The position numbers were made by a program, and so were the translations under genes. A DNA stretch of 64,000 nt, from assembly GCA_946811185.2 (NCBI GenBank), contig OX328105.1, positions 43,400,845 to 43,464,844 on the forward strand, read 5' to 3'. Positions 8,678-19,094 of this stretch are shown here, piece after piece (the first letter of the stretch is position 1; every line of letters starts with the position of its first letter). This DNA comes from Hippopus hippopus. Lineage: Eukaryota; Mollusca; Bivalvia; Cardiida; Cardiidae. The notes under the pieces were generated by a model. The model worked only from the letters and a program-made list of their open reading frames with translations, was not told where the DNA came from and did not search any database.

Positions 8678-10387
8678 TTGAAATGCTCGAATCAACGTTT
8701 TTTTGCCCAGAAGAAGAAATCTATTATTAAAATTGACAATCATGACCAACTGTTTTGCAAGAGCTGTTGTTGTGGAATTTGCTACAGTGAACGTGAAAAC
8801 ACCGAAGTATGGAATAGAAAATGGCGTCGTATTTGTTGTTCAAAATGCCTTCTTCAAAAGACTGAAGCTGAGAAATTGTTACATGAAGCTGGAGTTTCAC
8901 CAACACAGTCTGTAGGAATTGATGAATACAAAAAAATTCAAACAATCTTGTATGAAAAAGGCTATGTCATTAAAGTTCACCAACAGCATTCAAAAGTGGA
9001 AAAAATATTTAAACATCCAGAAGTGAAAGCCAATAGTAAGATCATACATTTGTACTTTCATCAAAACCATTATGACTACATCAAATCTATCAAAGGTTTT
9101 CTTAGTTGTGGATATTATTGTGAGTTCTGTGATGTGGGTTACTCTAACCGGGAAAGTCATGCTTGTTCAAATATCTGCAAAGGTTGTTATCGCGAAGGAA
9201 AATGTCCATCAGAATCAAAAGAATATGTTTGCAGTGCTTGCAGTAGACGATTTTTTAGTGCTGAATGCTTTTAAAATCACAGAACTGTAAAAGGTAAAGA
9301 AAAGAAATCCATTTGTGTATTAGTAAAACTCTGCTCGAAATGCGGTGCACAATATCATGTCAGAAAGAAAAATCATGTTTGCAATGGAAAGAAAAGATGT
9401 CATATCTGTAAGAGAATTGTTAACTTTTCTCATCAATGCTATATTCAACCTTACCAAAGTAAGTTGAACCATGACAGCGATGACGAGATGAGTTCTTCTG
9501 TAGTCAAAAAACCACAGTTTATTTTCTTTGATTTTGAATGCAAACAAGACACAGGCGTACACATCCCGAATTATTGTATCGCACACAGAGCGTGTGATGT
9601 ATGTATCGATAAATCACTTGATTTTCATTGTTCTACATGCAGTGAATTTGAAGAGGGTAGGGAAGTTATTTTTCAAGGTGAAGAAACTTTGAGTCAATTT
9701 TGCAACTGGCTCTTTTCAAAACATCATAAAGGGGTTACGGCTATTGCCCATAATTTCAAAGGCTATGACGGTCAGTTCATTCTTGACTATATTGTCAAAG
9801 TTGGGTTAAAACTTCCAAAATTGATCATGAATGGAAACAATATTATGAAGTTAGAACTGAATGGTGTACGTCTGATCGATTCTTTCAATTTCATGAGTTT
9901 TGGTTTGGCAAAATTTCCACCCACCTTTGGTCTTCAAGAAATGAAAAAAGGTTACTTTCCTCACTGGGCGAATACAGATGAATTTTGGAGTTACATTGGA
10001 CCCTACTTGGATATGTCTTATTACAAACCCGACTCAATGTCTGAAGAGGTTAGGTCAAAATTCATAGTTTGGTATAATGACAAAGTTCGAAATGGTGAGG
10101 AATTCAATTTTCAGAAGGAGATAACTGATTTGTTTCACCCCGTTCTCCCAGTTCACTGTAACAACAAAATGATGTTTCCACTCTGTATGAAATGTGCAGA
10201 AGAAAGTTCAAGCATTTGTAGGCATGGTAAAGAAGAGAGGGCTTTGCTCGGAACTTGCGTTACTTTTGAATTATTCAAGGCTCTTGACTGCGGTTATCGA
10301 TTATTGCAAGTGTATGAAATTTGGCATTTCAATTCTGTGTCAGATCAGTTCTTTAAACGTTATGTGGACAATTTCTTTGAAAATTAA
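8678..10387 (+). pseudogene. polB: DNA polymerase B, protein-primed type: zinc N-terminus and exonuclease domain, broken
   Basis: This is the N-terminal half of a Polinton-type polymerase, which would copy the element using a protein primer. Residues 1-250 or so hold many Cys/His pairs (CSACSRRF, CSKCGAQYH, CHICKRIV). The exonuclease follows with Exo I around FFDFEC and Exo II around HNFKGYDGQF. Breaks: an in-frame TAA at 9272-9274, no clear ATG (the frame opens at a TTG and an ATG at 8683 is out of frame), and an internal deletion that joins the region after YNDKVRNGEEFNF directly to TDLFHPVLPVH. That removes Exo III, the primer-protein region and motif A. The end at 10387 is another junction, so motifs B and C are missing too. 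Confidence 0.85.
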
Positions 10388-10448
10388 GCAAGAAACCTGT
10401 GGTTATCCAGATCGGTGTCAATCAGACTCAGAAAGAGCAATTGCACAA

Positions 10449-10509
10449 AGACATTACGGAATATGAAGCCAAATGTGAAACTCGTGGTGTTTGTGAATTT
10501 GCATTGTAA
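10449..10509 (+). pseudogene. C-terminal remnant of the 217-residue Polinton gene
   Basis: The frame reads HKDITEYEAKCETRGVCEFA and ends in Leu and TAA. It matches the end of the Polinton 2 gene at 61736-62389 (KTRGICEFAL). A deletion has fused polymerase sequence to the tail of its downstream neighbour. Confidence 0.7.
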
Positions 10510-10760
10510 AAAATTTGTTATATACTGTTTTGCGAATAATTCATTGTAAATAATTCATTGCAAAAAAATATTTCAGTGTGAATTTTTTTTCATTGTTAAG
10601 AAATTTTTTCAGTGTGATTTTTTCATTGTCAAGAATTTTTTTATGATGCTTTTGCAAAAAAATGTTTCCTTGCGAATTTTTTTCATTGCCAAGAAATTTT
10701 TTTCATTGTCAAGAAATTTTTTTATGATGCTTTGCAAAAAAATGTTTCATTGTTTAGTTC
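10510..10760. repeat. AT-rich degenerate repeat behind the polymerase module
   Basis: Units of the type CATTGTCAAGAAATTTTTT recur. Similar CATTG/ACAATG-rich sequence follows the 217-residue gene in Polinton 2 (61560-61735). No stem-loop is present. Confidence 0.6.
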
Positions 10761-10768
10761 TGTTCAGT

Positions 10769-10790
10769 AAATAAAAGTTCAATAAATAAA
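10769..10790 (+). terminator. Polyadenylation signals of the polymerase module
   Basis: AATAAA occurs at 10769-10774 and again in AATAAATAAA at 10781-10790. This contrasts with the stem-loop ends of the small genes. Confidence 0.5.
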
Positions 10791-10956
10791 AGTTCAAAAA
10801 CAATAGATCTCTTCATTCTGTTTTTGCCCCAAAGACTTGTTCTGTCTACATTTTTTTCCATACACCGTCTCATAACTTTTTTGCTATATTAGCATGAAAC
10901 GTAGCATGGAAAAAAATGTATGGGCTTTCTGCCAGATCCGAGCTCTTTAAAAAATT

Positions 10957-10980
10957 TCAATCCACAGTAAACGTATAAAG
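10957..10980 (+). promoter_or_regulatory. TCAATCC/TATA promoter of right-arm small gene
   Basis: TCAATCC is followed after 10 nt by TATAAAG. The ATG of the small gene is at 11070. Confidence 0.65.
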
Positions 10981-11069
10981 CTCGACGTTATTTTCATACA
11001 TTCACCATTTTTGGCTCTCAGCTAACGATCACTTAAAAAGCAGTATCAATATTCGGAAGCAGTATCAAT

Positions 11070-11390
11070 ATGGAGGAGATAAAATTATCAACTATGTGAG
11101 ACTCTCCAAGAATATCTAAATGCAGGTCAATAGTTATTACAACTAAACACTCATTTCGTAGGAGAGGAGGAACAAAAACAACTACAACTATAACACAGCC
11201 ATACAAAGATCTCAGCGAAAGATTAGTTCAACTATTTTTAAAGACAACACCGGATGTCATTTTGGTTGATATCGAATTTGTGAGGAAGATTACTTTCGGT
11301 AATGGAGCAATGGTAATCAGAAAAAAGAGTTGAAACATGCCCCATTTGCCAAGCGAATTTCGGATGCTGTCATTAGAAGTGGAAAAAAAC
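11070..11390 (+). pseudogene. Small CPxC gene, copy reaching into right inverted repeat
   Basis: It begins ATG at 11070 but stops after nine codons. Other frames then read TQPYKDLSERLVQLF, PDVILVDIEFVRKITF and finally ETCPICQANFGCCH before TAG. At least two frame changes are needed to follow it, so it is broken. It is the fullest copy in length and shows what the inner copy (6410-6635) has lost. The stem-loop at 11449-11464 follows about 70 nt later, preceded by AACCTCC as in the Polinton 2 homologue. Confidence 0.55.
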
Positions 11391-11448
11391 AACGTGAGAC
11401 GAAAAAACACAACCTCCAAAACCAGGTCCCTTTTAGGGACACCCCAAC

Positions 11449-11937
11449 AGCCCTTTTCAGGGCTAACCATCTACCACGAAAGTTCTACCTTTCTTCAAAT
11501 TGTCAGACGTAAGTTCTATCTTTTTTTTCAAATTGTCATTTCTTCAAATTGTCAGACGAAAGTTCTACCTTCAAGCTATCAGACGAAAGTTCTATCTTCA
11601 AATTGTCATTTCTTCAAATTGTCAGACGAAAGTTCTATCTTCAAGCTATCAGAAGAAAGTTCTATCTTCAAGTTGTCATTTCTTCAAATTGTCACAGCTC
11701 TTTTCAGAGCTAACCCAACAGTCCTTTTCAGGACTAAGCATCTACCACGAAAGTTCTATCTTCAAGAGGACAGACGAAAGATCTATTTTCAAGTTGTCAG
11801 ACGAAAGTTCTACCTTCAAGCTATCAGAAGAAAGTTCTATCTTCAAGCTGTCAGACGAAAGTTCTATCTTCAAGTTGTCATTTCTTCAAATTGTCACAGC
11901 TCTTTTCAGAGCTAACCCAACAGTCCTTTTTAGGACT
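11449..11937 (+). terminator. Cluster of histone-type 3' stem-loops, right arm
   Basis: AGCCCTTTTCAGGGCT (11449-11464) is followed by AACCATCTACCACGAAAG. AGCTCTTTTCAGAGCT lies at 11696-11711 and 11898-11913, AGTCCTTTTCAGGACT at 11720-11735 and AGTCCTTTTTAGGACT at 11922-11937. A shorter GTCCCTTTTAGGGAC precedes them at 11426-11440. The stems co-vary while loop and length stay fixed. Confidence 0.75.
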
Positions 11938-11990
11938 AACCATTACCATGAAAGTTCTATCTTTCTTCAAATTGTCAAACTTCTTTTAGA
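11470..11990 (+). repeat. Minisatellite of stem-loop and purine-element units, right arm
   Basis: CAGACGAAAGTTCTATCTTC-type units alternate with TTTCTTCAAATTGTCA. The long frames through it (Ser/Phe/Leu-rich) are repeat translation, not proteins. Confidence 0.75.
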
Positions 11991-11999
11991 AGAGTTACA

Positions 12000-14165
12000 C
12001 TCCGAAGAGTAAAAAACTCAGAAAAAGTCTAAGTCCAACTCAGTGCTCAGGCTTTTAGAGAGAAAATTCATTCATAGATGCAGAAAAAAATCAGAAAGAC
12101 TAAGTCCAACTCAGTGATATAGGGACAAATTCCTTTTAGAAAAGAGAATTCATTCATAGGGTAAAAAAAAGTCTATGTTCAACTCAATGGTTAGGCATTT
12201 AGAAAAGAGAATTCATTCATAGATGTAGAAAAAAGTCTAAGTTCAACTCAGTGATATAGGGACAAATTCCTTTTAGAGAGAAAAAATCATTCATAGATGC
12301 AGAAAAAAGACTAAGTCCAACTCAGTGGTCAGGCTTTTAGAAAGAAAATCATTCATAGGGTAAAAAAAAGTCTATGTTCAACTCAATGGTTAGGCATTTA
12401 GAAAAGAGAATTCATTCATAGATGTAGAAAAAAGTCTAAGTCCAACTCAGTGATATAGGGACAAATTCCTTTTAGAAAAGAAAAATCATCCATAGATGCA
12501 GAAAAAAGACTAAGTCCAACTCAGCGCTCAGTCTTTTAGAGAAATCATTCATAGATGCAGAAAAAAGTCTAAGTCCAACTCAATGGTCAGTCTTTTAGAG
12601 AGAAAAATCATCCATAGGGTGAAAAAACTAAGTCCAACTCAATGGTCAGGCTTTTAGAAAGAGAGAAAATCAATCATAGGGTAAAAAAGTCTAAGTTCAA
12701 CTCAATGATTAGGCAATTAGAAAAGAGAATTCATTCATAGGTGAAAAAACTAAGTCCAACTCACTGATATAGGGACAAATTCCTTTTAGAGAGAAAAAAT
12801 CATTCATAGATAAGAAAAAAGTCTAAGTCCAACTCAGTGGTCAGGCTTTTAGAAAGAAAATCATTCATAGGGTAAAAAAAGTCTATGTTCAACTCAATGT
12901 CCAGGCATTTAGAAAGAGAAATCATCCATAATTGCAGAAAAAGACTAAGTCCAACTCAGTGATATAGGGACAAATTCCTTTTAGAAAAGAGAAATCATTC
13001 ATAGAATGAAAAAAGTCTAAGTCCAACCCAGTGCTCAGTCTTTTAGAGAAATCATCCATAGAGATGTAGAAAAAAGACTAAGTCCAACTCAGTGATCAGG
13101 CTTTTAGAAAGAAAATCATTCATAGGGTAAAAAAAGTCTAAGTTCAACTCAATGGTTAGACATTTAAAAAAGAGAATTCATTCATAGATGTAGAAAAAAG
13201 TCTAAGTCCAACTCAGTGATATAGGGACAAATTCCTTTTAGAGAGAAAAAATCATTCATAGATGCAGAAAAAAGACTAAGTCCAACTCAGTGGTCAGGCT
13301 TTTAGAAAGAAAATCATTCATAGGGTAAAAAAAAGTCTATGTTCAACTCAATGGTTAGGCATTTAGAAAAGAGAATTCATTCATAGATGTAGAAAAAAGT
13401 CTAAGTCCAACTCAGTGATATAGGGACAAATTCCTTTTAGAAAAGAGAAATCATCCATAATTGCAGAAAAAGACTAAGTCCAACTCAATATCCAGACATT
13501 TAGAAAGAAAATTCATTCATAGGGTAAAAAAAGTCTAAGTTCAACTCAATGGTCAGGCTTTTAGAAAGAGAGAAAATCATTCATAGGGTGAAAAAACTAA
13601 GTCCAACTCAATGGTCAGGCTTTTAGAGAAAAATCATTCATAATTGCAGAAAAAAACTAAGTTCAACTCAATGGTCAACCTTTTAGAAAGAAAATCATTC
13701 ATAGGGGGGAAAAAGCTAAGTCCAACTCAGTGATATAGGATAAATTCCTTTTAGAAAAGAGAAATCATTCATAGAGATGCAGAAAAAAGTCTAAGTCCAA
13801 CTCAATGGTCAGGCAATTAGAAAGAGAAAAAAATCATACATAGGTGAAGAAAAAACTAAGTACAACTCAGTGCTCAGACATTTAGAAAGAAAAAAGTCTA
13901 AGTCCAACTCAATGGTCAGGCTTTTAGAAAGAGAGAAAATCATTCATAGGGTAAAAAAACTAACTCCAACTCAGTGATCAGGCATTTAGAAAGAGAAAAA
14001 ATCATCCATAGTGTGAAAAAACTAAGTCCAACTCAGTGATCAGGCTTTTAGAAAGAGAGAAAATCATTCATAGGGTGAAAAAAACTAAGTCCAACTCAGT
14101 GTTCAGGCTTACCCTTAGCATATGGGTAAAAAAAACTAAGTCCAACTCAGTGATCAGGCTTACCC
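12000..14165. repeat. 60-70 bp tandem array in right inverted repeat
   Basis: This is the inverse counterpart of 2960-4930, with units containing CTAAGTCCAACTCAGTG and AATCATTCATAG. Confidence 0.85.
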
Positions 14166-14393
14166 TTTACTTTCCCTTAACTTTCACTTTTTTGCAGAAA
14201 AATTCCACTCAGGGAGGAGAGCCTGGCTAATTTTATCCCCAGAGTAACACCCACAAGGCCGCCATTTTGAATGCTAAATCCCTCTCAGGGAGGGTAGAAT
14301 AGGTAAAAATAGGGAATATAAAAAATGCAAATTCTTTCGGGAGGGCAGAATAGGGACAAATTTTTGTCAGGGAGGGTGATCTAGCCCACTCAG

Positions 14394-14446
14394 GGAGGGG
14401 AGCCTGGCGAACTACCCTGGCCTGGGTAGTTCGCCAGACTCCCCTA
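14394..14446. other. Terminal hairpin, right end of Polinton 1
   Basis: This is the mirror of the hairpin at 2648-2701, with CTGGCGAACTACCC and its complement in the stem. Confidence 0.85.
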
Positions 14447-14456
14447 CTATACTACT

Positions 14457-14462
14457 AATAAC
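14457..14462. other. Target-site duplication AATAAC, right of Polinton 1
   Basis: It is identical to 2633-2638. Confidence 0.9.
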
Positions 14463-14841
14463 GTTATTTTACATATCATGCGTCATACGTCGCATTGTTT
14501 TTTTGAAGGTAGTAAAGCGACTCAAGTGACAAATAACTTCAGTGTAACATTTGGTTTTTAAAGAGCATATTAGGCTTATAAAAATGCAGTATCTACGATA
14601 AAATTTGTTAATCGTTCGCAAATCGACTAGAACAACTTGGGGAAAAGAATGCAAGTTATCAACAAAGTGTGTAGATCACATTTCAGTTTAGCTGTTCGTC
14701 GTCTTCGTCAGCCAAACATCTTTTCAGTAAAGAATATTTAAATTTGTTTGTGGTGGTCATCTTTTTTGGTTACACAAACAGTTGCTTTTTTGTACTTCTC
14801 AAAGGCGTCTTGATACATTTTGGGTCAGATTTGTTTTACAC

Positions 14842-14972
14842 GTATGAGCTGCGCTCAGGTAAAAAAGGGGTTCAGTGCGTCTCCATGATACATTGTACCA
14901 AGCAAGTCATCAAAAAATTAAGGATCCATAAAATCCATTTTCTCCAACAGCTAAATGATTCATGAGATATAT
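14842..14972. repeat. MITE family A fragment
   Basis: TATGAGCTGCGCTCAGG, AAGCAAGTCATCA and AAGGATCCATAAAATCCA follow the family order. The second half is missing, replaced by the palindrome at 14975-15120. Confidence 0.55.
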
Positions 14973-14974
14973 AG

Positions 14975-15120
14975 GATCTGACATGAGTTGGCTTTTGAGA
15001 TAAAATTTTATTAAACGAGTCTAGGAAAATGTTATTAAGCTCGCCTTTGGCGAGCTTAATAACATTTTCCTTGACGAGTTTAATAAAATTTTATCTCAAA
15101 CGCCAACGAATGTCAGATTC
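14975..15120. repeat. Long palindrome with GCTCGCCTTTGGCGAGC apex
   Basis: Arms ATCTGACAT and GATAAAATTTTATTAAACGA are mirrored on the other side. It is non-coding and belongs to the same structural class as 172-344. Confidence 0.8.
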
Positions 15121-15527
15121 TTTTTATCACATAACGATATTTCACGAAACATAGATCAGATGATGCAAAACTATTTCAGATACACCCGCGGTAATATCCA
15201 TAAAACCTATTCACTTCTATGAAATACGTCAAAAATGACGTCACACAAATATGATATCAAACGTATATAAGATAAGAAAATTCGTAATGGGTATATTACA
15301 CTGAAAACAAGGGAGGTTATGTGATAAAGCATGATCCTTGGGCAAGTAGAAGTTTATGAATAGCAAAAATATCGACCCTTGTTTCTCAGGGTTGTTAGCG
15401 CTTGATGTTGTGTGGTAAAAGGTTAAAACCTCAATGCCAACGAAGTGTGTAGTAGCATGTTTGAACCATCGCAACCAGGCTTAGTCCTTTAGATTAAGTC
15501 GCCGAGCCAACCTTGAAAAAAAAAATC

Positions 15528-15808
15528 GAGCGTTTCTTTCAGTGAAGCGCAACCATTTACCTATGTCATGCTGAATGTTTTACGTTGCCTTTCGCAAAAG
15601 CCGATAAGCAGGTTTCCTGTACATAATATTTAAAGTGCCTTTCAAACTGTAAATTTTAGTCGGTATTTGTATGTACTGAGGCTATTGCCTCAAACAATCT
15701 TTACAAAAACACACGATCATTGAATGTGAAACGGATTTCCACAACTCTGTGTGAAAACCTGCAACTGAAGGTGAGATTTTATCTAATTCTTTGTAAATTC
15801 TAGTTAGC
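15528..15808 (+). repeat. Segment shared with 52790-53058
   Basis: Both segments start GCGTTTCT..CAG.GAAGCGC, pass through TATTTAAA.T/CACCTTT and end AGGTGAGATT...ATCTAATTCTTT. They lie at comparable places between successive METTL27-like copies, so they probably duplicated together with the gene. Confidence 0.6.
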
Positions 15809-16051
15809 TTTCATTAAGTTCTTGTAAACACATGTGTGCCATTCTGCCTATGAAACACGTATTTTGAACTGAATATGGGAAAGAGGTGCAATAGGCTCGT
15901 ACATCTCTCTTTGTGAACATGAAATTTTTAGATTATAACTCTTTATTTTTTTTTTCAAAAAACAAGCAATGATCATGAATGTTATCCCGCTAATTGTACT
16001 TACGTGACACCGCCACAGGTTATAAAATTACTATTTTGATGTCATTAACAG

Positions 16052-17180
16052 TAATATACTGGACAAAACTTCTAACCGAACTCTTTTTGAACTAAGATAA
16101 ATATTACGCACAAAACAGACATATTTTTATCTCTGTTTTGAATGCACCACAATCTTGTGGAGCGTCCCTATGCATTGCACAAATCTCCAAAATAATCTAC
16201 TAGTAATCATTCGTTCATTTGGTTGGACGTTTAAATCAAAGATTTGCTTATGATTCACGATGAAGAGTTACATGTGCAACATGTTTTTATTATTTCTTGT
16301 AGTTCCCGGCAAAATCAGCATCATTCAAAATCTTTCAAATATTAATTGGCATTTTCTTTATTCCTTTACCGCTTGATGCCGACTTTTAACGACCCTGGGA
16401 GAGAAGCATTTGAAAAACATTGAGGAAAAAAGAGAAAATGCTGGTAACCAGCATTTTTCCTTTTCCCACAATGCTTTCTACCCTATCAAAAAAAAAAAAT
16501 ATTGCACCATTTGGGCCACATTAAAATTGTCGTCCGTAAATGCTTTCAACTTGGACAAGGCTAAAATTTTGTGGTCTGGTAAAGGGTTAATAACACAGAG
16601 CATTCAAAAATTGAATTGTCAGAGCATTTATTTAAAAAAAATGCCATTCAATGCTTGAATGCTCTGTCTTACTTATGAAAATGCCATTTATTGTTTGAAA
16701 CATGTTGAACGATGCTGATTTTGAATCAATGTATCGAAATATGCACTAAAAATATTTATTGAGTAACAAATACATGTATATATGTTTTTTGAAAAATATA
16801 TATTGTGTATAAAGATTTTATATTGGATAAAAAGATATCTATTGTTTATAAAAAGTATTTTTTGTGTATAAAAATATTTATTGGGTAAAAAAATATACCT
16901 TGTGCATAAAATAAATTTATTGTGTATATAAAAAAAAAAAAAAAAAAAAAATTATTGAGTGAAAAAATATATATTGCGTATAAAATAAATTTGTTGTGTA
17001 TGAAATAGATATATCGTGTATAAGTCACGAAAATACTTATGTGCGAAATTAATTTTCATTTGCTGGAAAAAAATATATGATATCAGGAGAACTCGTACCC
17101 TGGAGAACTCGTACCCTAATCTCGTGGGTAATGAGTTTTTGTGCGTCCTTCCGATCTCCTGTCGAACGGGATATCTCACT
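16052..17180 (+). repeat. Left arm of a large inverted repeat
   Basis: ACTGGACAAAACTTCTAACC (near 16057), GGAGCGTCCCTATGCA and AATGAGTTTTTGTGCGTCC reappear inverted at 20302, 20190 and 19130. The arm includes an AT-rich TATTGTGTATAAAA repeat field (16750-17040). Confidence 0.65.
16385..16592. repeat. MITE family B copy
   Basis: The hairpin GAGAAAATGCTGGTAACCAG and the end TCTGGTAAAGGGTTAA are visible. Related cores occur near 17.2, 17.65, 18.33, 22.38, 29.82, 33.47, 41.94 and 43.72 kb. Confidence 0.6.
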
Positions 17181-18651
17181 CAGGCCCCTGAAAACATTGG
17201 TAACTAGCATTTTCTCCTTTGCCCACAATGTTTTTCTTTATGTCCAGCAACTTTCAGTTTTTCAGTCTCATTTATTCCATTCTCTGCAAGTCCTTCAAAG
17301 TTGGACAAGTCTAAAATGTGTTATTTGGTAAGGTGTTATTGTTGTAGCACTTTTTACAACTAAAGTTGAGGTTTCAGTCTGTAAAGATCATGATTAGACT
17401 ACACAACATTGCAGTCGGATCTGTGATCTACACTGTCCCCTTTTAGACATCGTGGGTAATAGCAACATTGAAATTCAATTATTCGAGCCTGAGAAGACTG
17501 AAAATGTTGGGTTCCTTTGGAGTTCTAAAGGTTGATATGATAACATTATACATATATCTGGAATAACTAACCCTTTAAAAACAATCCTGAGTTTTCATGA
17601 CTCTGAAAAAAGGCCTCTGAATACATAGTGGGAAAAGGAATTAAAGCTGGTAAAAGCATTTTTTCCTTTTCGCTCAATGATTTCTAATCTTTTAAGTACA
17701 ATTCCTAATAATTTTAGCCACGTTTAATTCGTCATTTACAAAGATTTCATTTGCATCATAAAATTTTTCCACCATGTAAATAGTAAATCCTTGTCAGATG
17801 GCAAAATTTTAGATTTCTCCAAATTGGCTGAAAGGATAGACTTGTCTTTGAAAGGGTGGAAGAAGGATACATGCTGGTTAGCAGAGTTTTCTGCATATCC
17901 AAGGATCATCTTACCTCATGATTTTGTTGGTTGTAAGACATAATGGATTTTTATATATCCATAATTATTAAAAGACTTTGCTTGACATCATGTATCACCG
18001 AGATACATTTAGCCCCCTTTTGCCAGAGCGTGGCTCATCTATTAAGATATCTCATGTGTACTTCAAGAGTTGTTATAAAGTATGTTGAATAAATCGCATT
18101 TATTTGTTATTATTTAATGGATAAATAAATAGGATGTAGTATTTTTGGTCCTTCAGTGTTATTGTTTATATCTCTGCAGGATCCTGCGTGGCTTATAGAT
18201 GACGATGTAGGATGTAAGATGTAAGCAAAAGATCCTTGCATTCTAAACTCATGAGTCACTAAGTCAAATTGTAGAATACGTCTCTGAAATAGATATCATT
18301 ATTAGAAAACGAGAAAATACTGGTTTCCAGCATTTTATCCTTTTCCAAATATATTCTCAAAAGCCTTTTCTCGTTTTCTAATAATGATTTCTATTCCAGA
18401 GACATATTCCACAATTTGAACCATATTTGATATGTAGTCTTTAAATGCCTTGGATCTGGACAAGTCCAAAATTGTTCCGTCAGGTGTCTCAGAGATATTG
18501 GCATTTACCATGGAAACTAAAAAATCTTACAGCACGAAAGGGCTTGTAAGTAAATGTGTCAAAACATAGAAATTCCCCTTATTTGGTAATTTATCTGTTT
18601 GCCATTATGTATCTTGAAGTTGTGTGCGGACTTGCTCCCTCTAGCTTTGAA

Positions 18652-18967
18652 GCCGAGCCCCGGTAGCTCATTCGGCACTCGGTAGCGTGCAGGACTTGAG
18701 AACAGGAGGTCGCAAGTTGGATCTCCGGCTCAGCCAATTTATTTCCAAGGATTGATGAAAGTCATTGCAACAGGATTCATTCCTGTCTCACCGCTGACCA
18801 GTGTTTTGACGATGGTTATTTGGGAAATCAGCCAGTTGCTTGGAAAGAATATTGTGCGGAGTACTGACAAGAAGAAACTCCAGGGAAGCACGGTTAGGTG
18901 CACTGGCCGCCGCGATGTACCGAAAATATTGTTGAAAACGGCGTCAAACGTCATATAACAATCAATC
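18652..18967 (+). repeat. tRNA-derived SINE
   Basis: The head CCCCGGTAGCTCATTCGG (A box) and AGTTGGATCTCCGGCTC (B-box region) are tRNA-like. The body and tail CACTGGCCGCCGCGATGTAC...CAATCAATCAA match 53058-53360. A 14-nt insertion disturbs the head. Frames through it are spurious. Confidence 0.75.
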
Positions 18968-19094
18968 AACGCTCTGCCTTATGGTTTTTTTTTGTGTGTA
19001 TTTTTGTTGATGATAACTAGTGAATCCTGATCCTAGCAAAGCATTGCATTCTTTCTGAACTGCAATTTTGCATGTTAAGACAGCAGGCCTTGTA

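Larger units (their letters stand above)
2639..14456. mobile_element. Polinton/Maverick-type DNA transposon, non-autonomous and rearranged (Polinton 1)
   Basis: The 11.8 kb element begins AGTAGTATAGGAGGGGAGTC and ends with its inverse complement. It has AG...CT termini, a 6-bp target duplication and inverted repeats of 3.2-3.3 kb. Between the repeats are parts of a protein-primed type B DNA polymerase, which fits the Polinton superfamily. I find no integrase, packaging ATPase, protease or capsid gene, so it cannot move or form particles by itself. Gene pieces are duplicated and out of order: a polymerase palm fragment lies upstream of the N-terminal piece, and a bidirectional promoter is present twice. 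It lies between METTL27-like copies A and B. Polintons are related to adintoviruses; this copy is an inactive relic. Confidence 0.9.
11148..14456 (-). repeat. Right terminal inverted repeat of Polinton 1
   Basis: It is the inverse complement of 2639-5799 with small differences in the number of array units. It ends CCCCTACTATACTACT, directly followed by AATAAC. Confidence 0.9.
15121..18651. other. Intergenic, repeats only
   Basis: I see no gene. The stretch holds a segment duplicated near 52.8 kb (15528-15808), the left arm of a large inverted repeat (16052-17180), several MITE family B cores (near 16.45, 17.2, 17.65 and 18.33 kb) and a partial family A copy (17845-18041). Confidence 0.5.
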
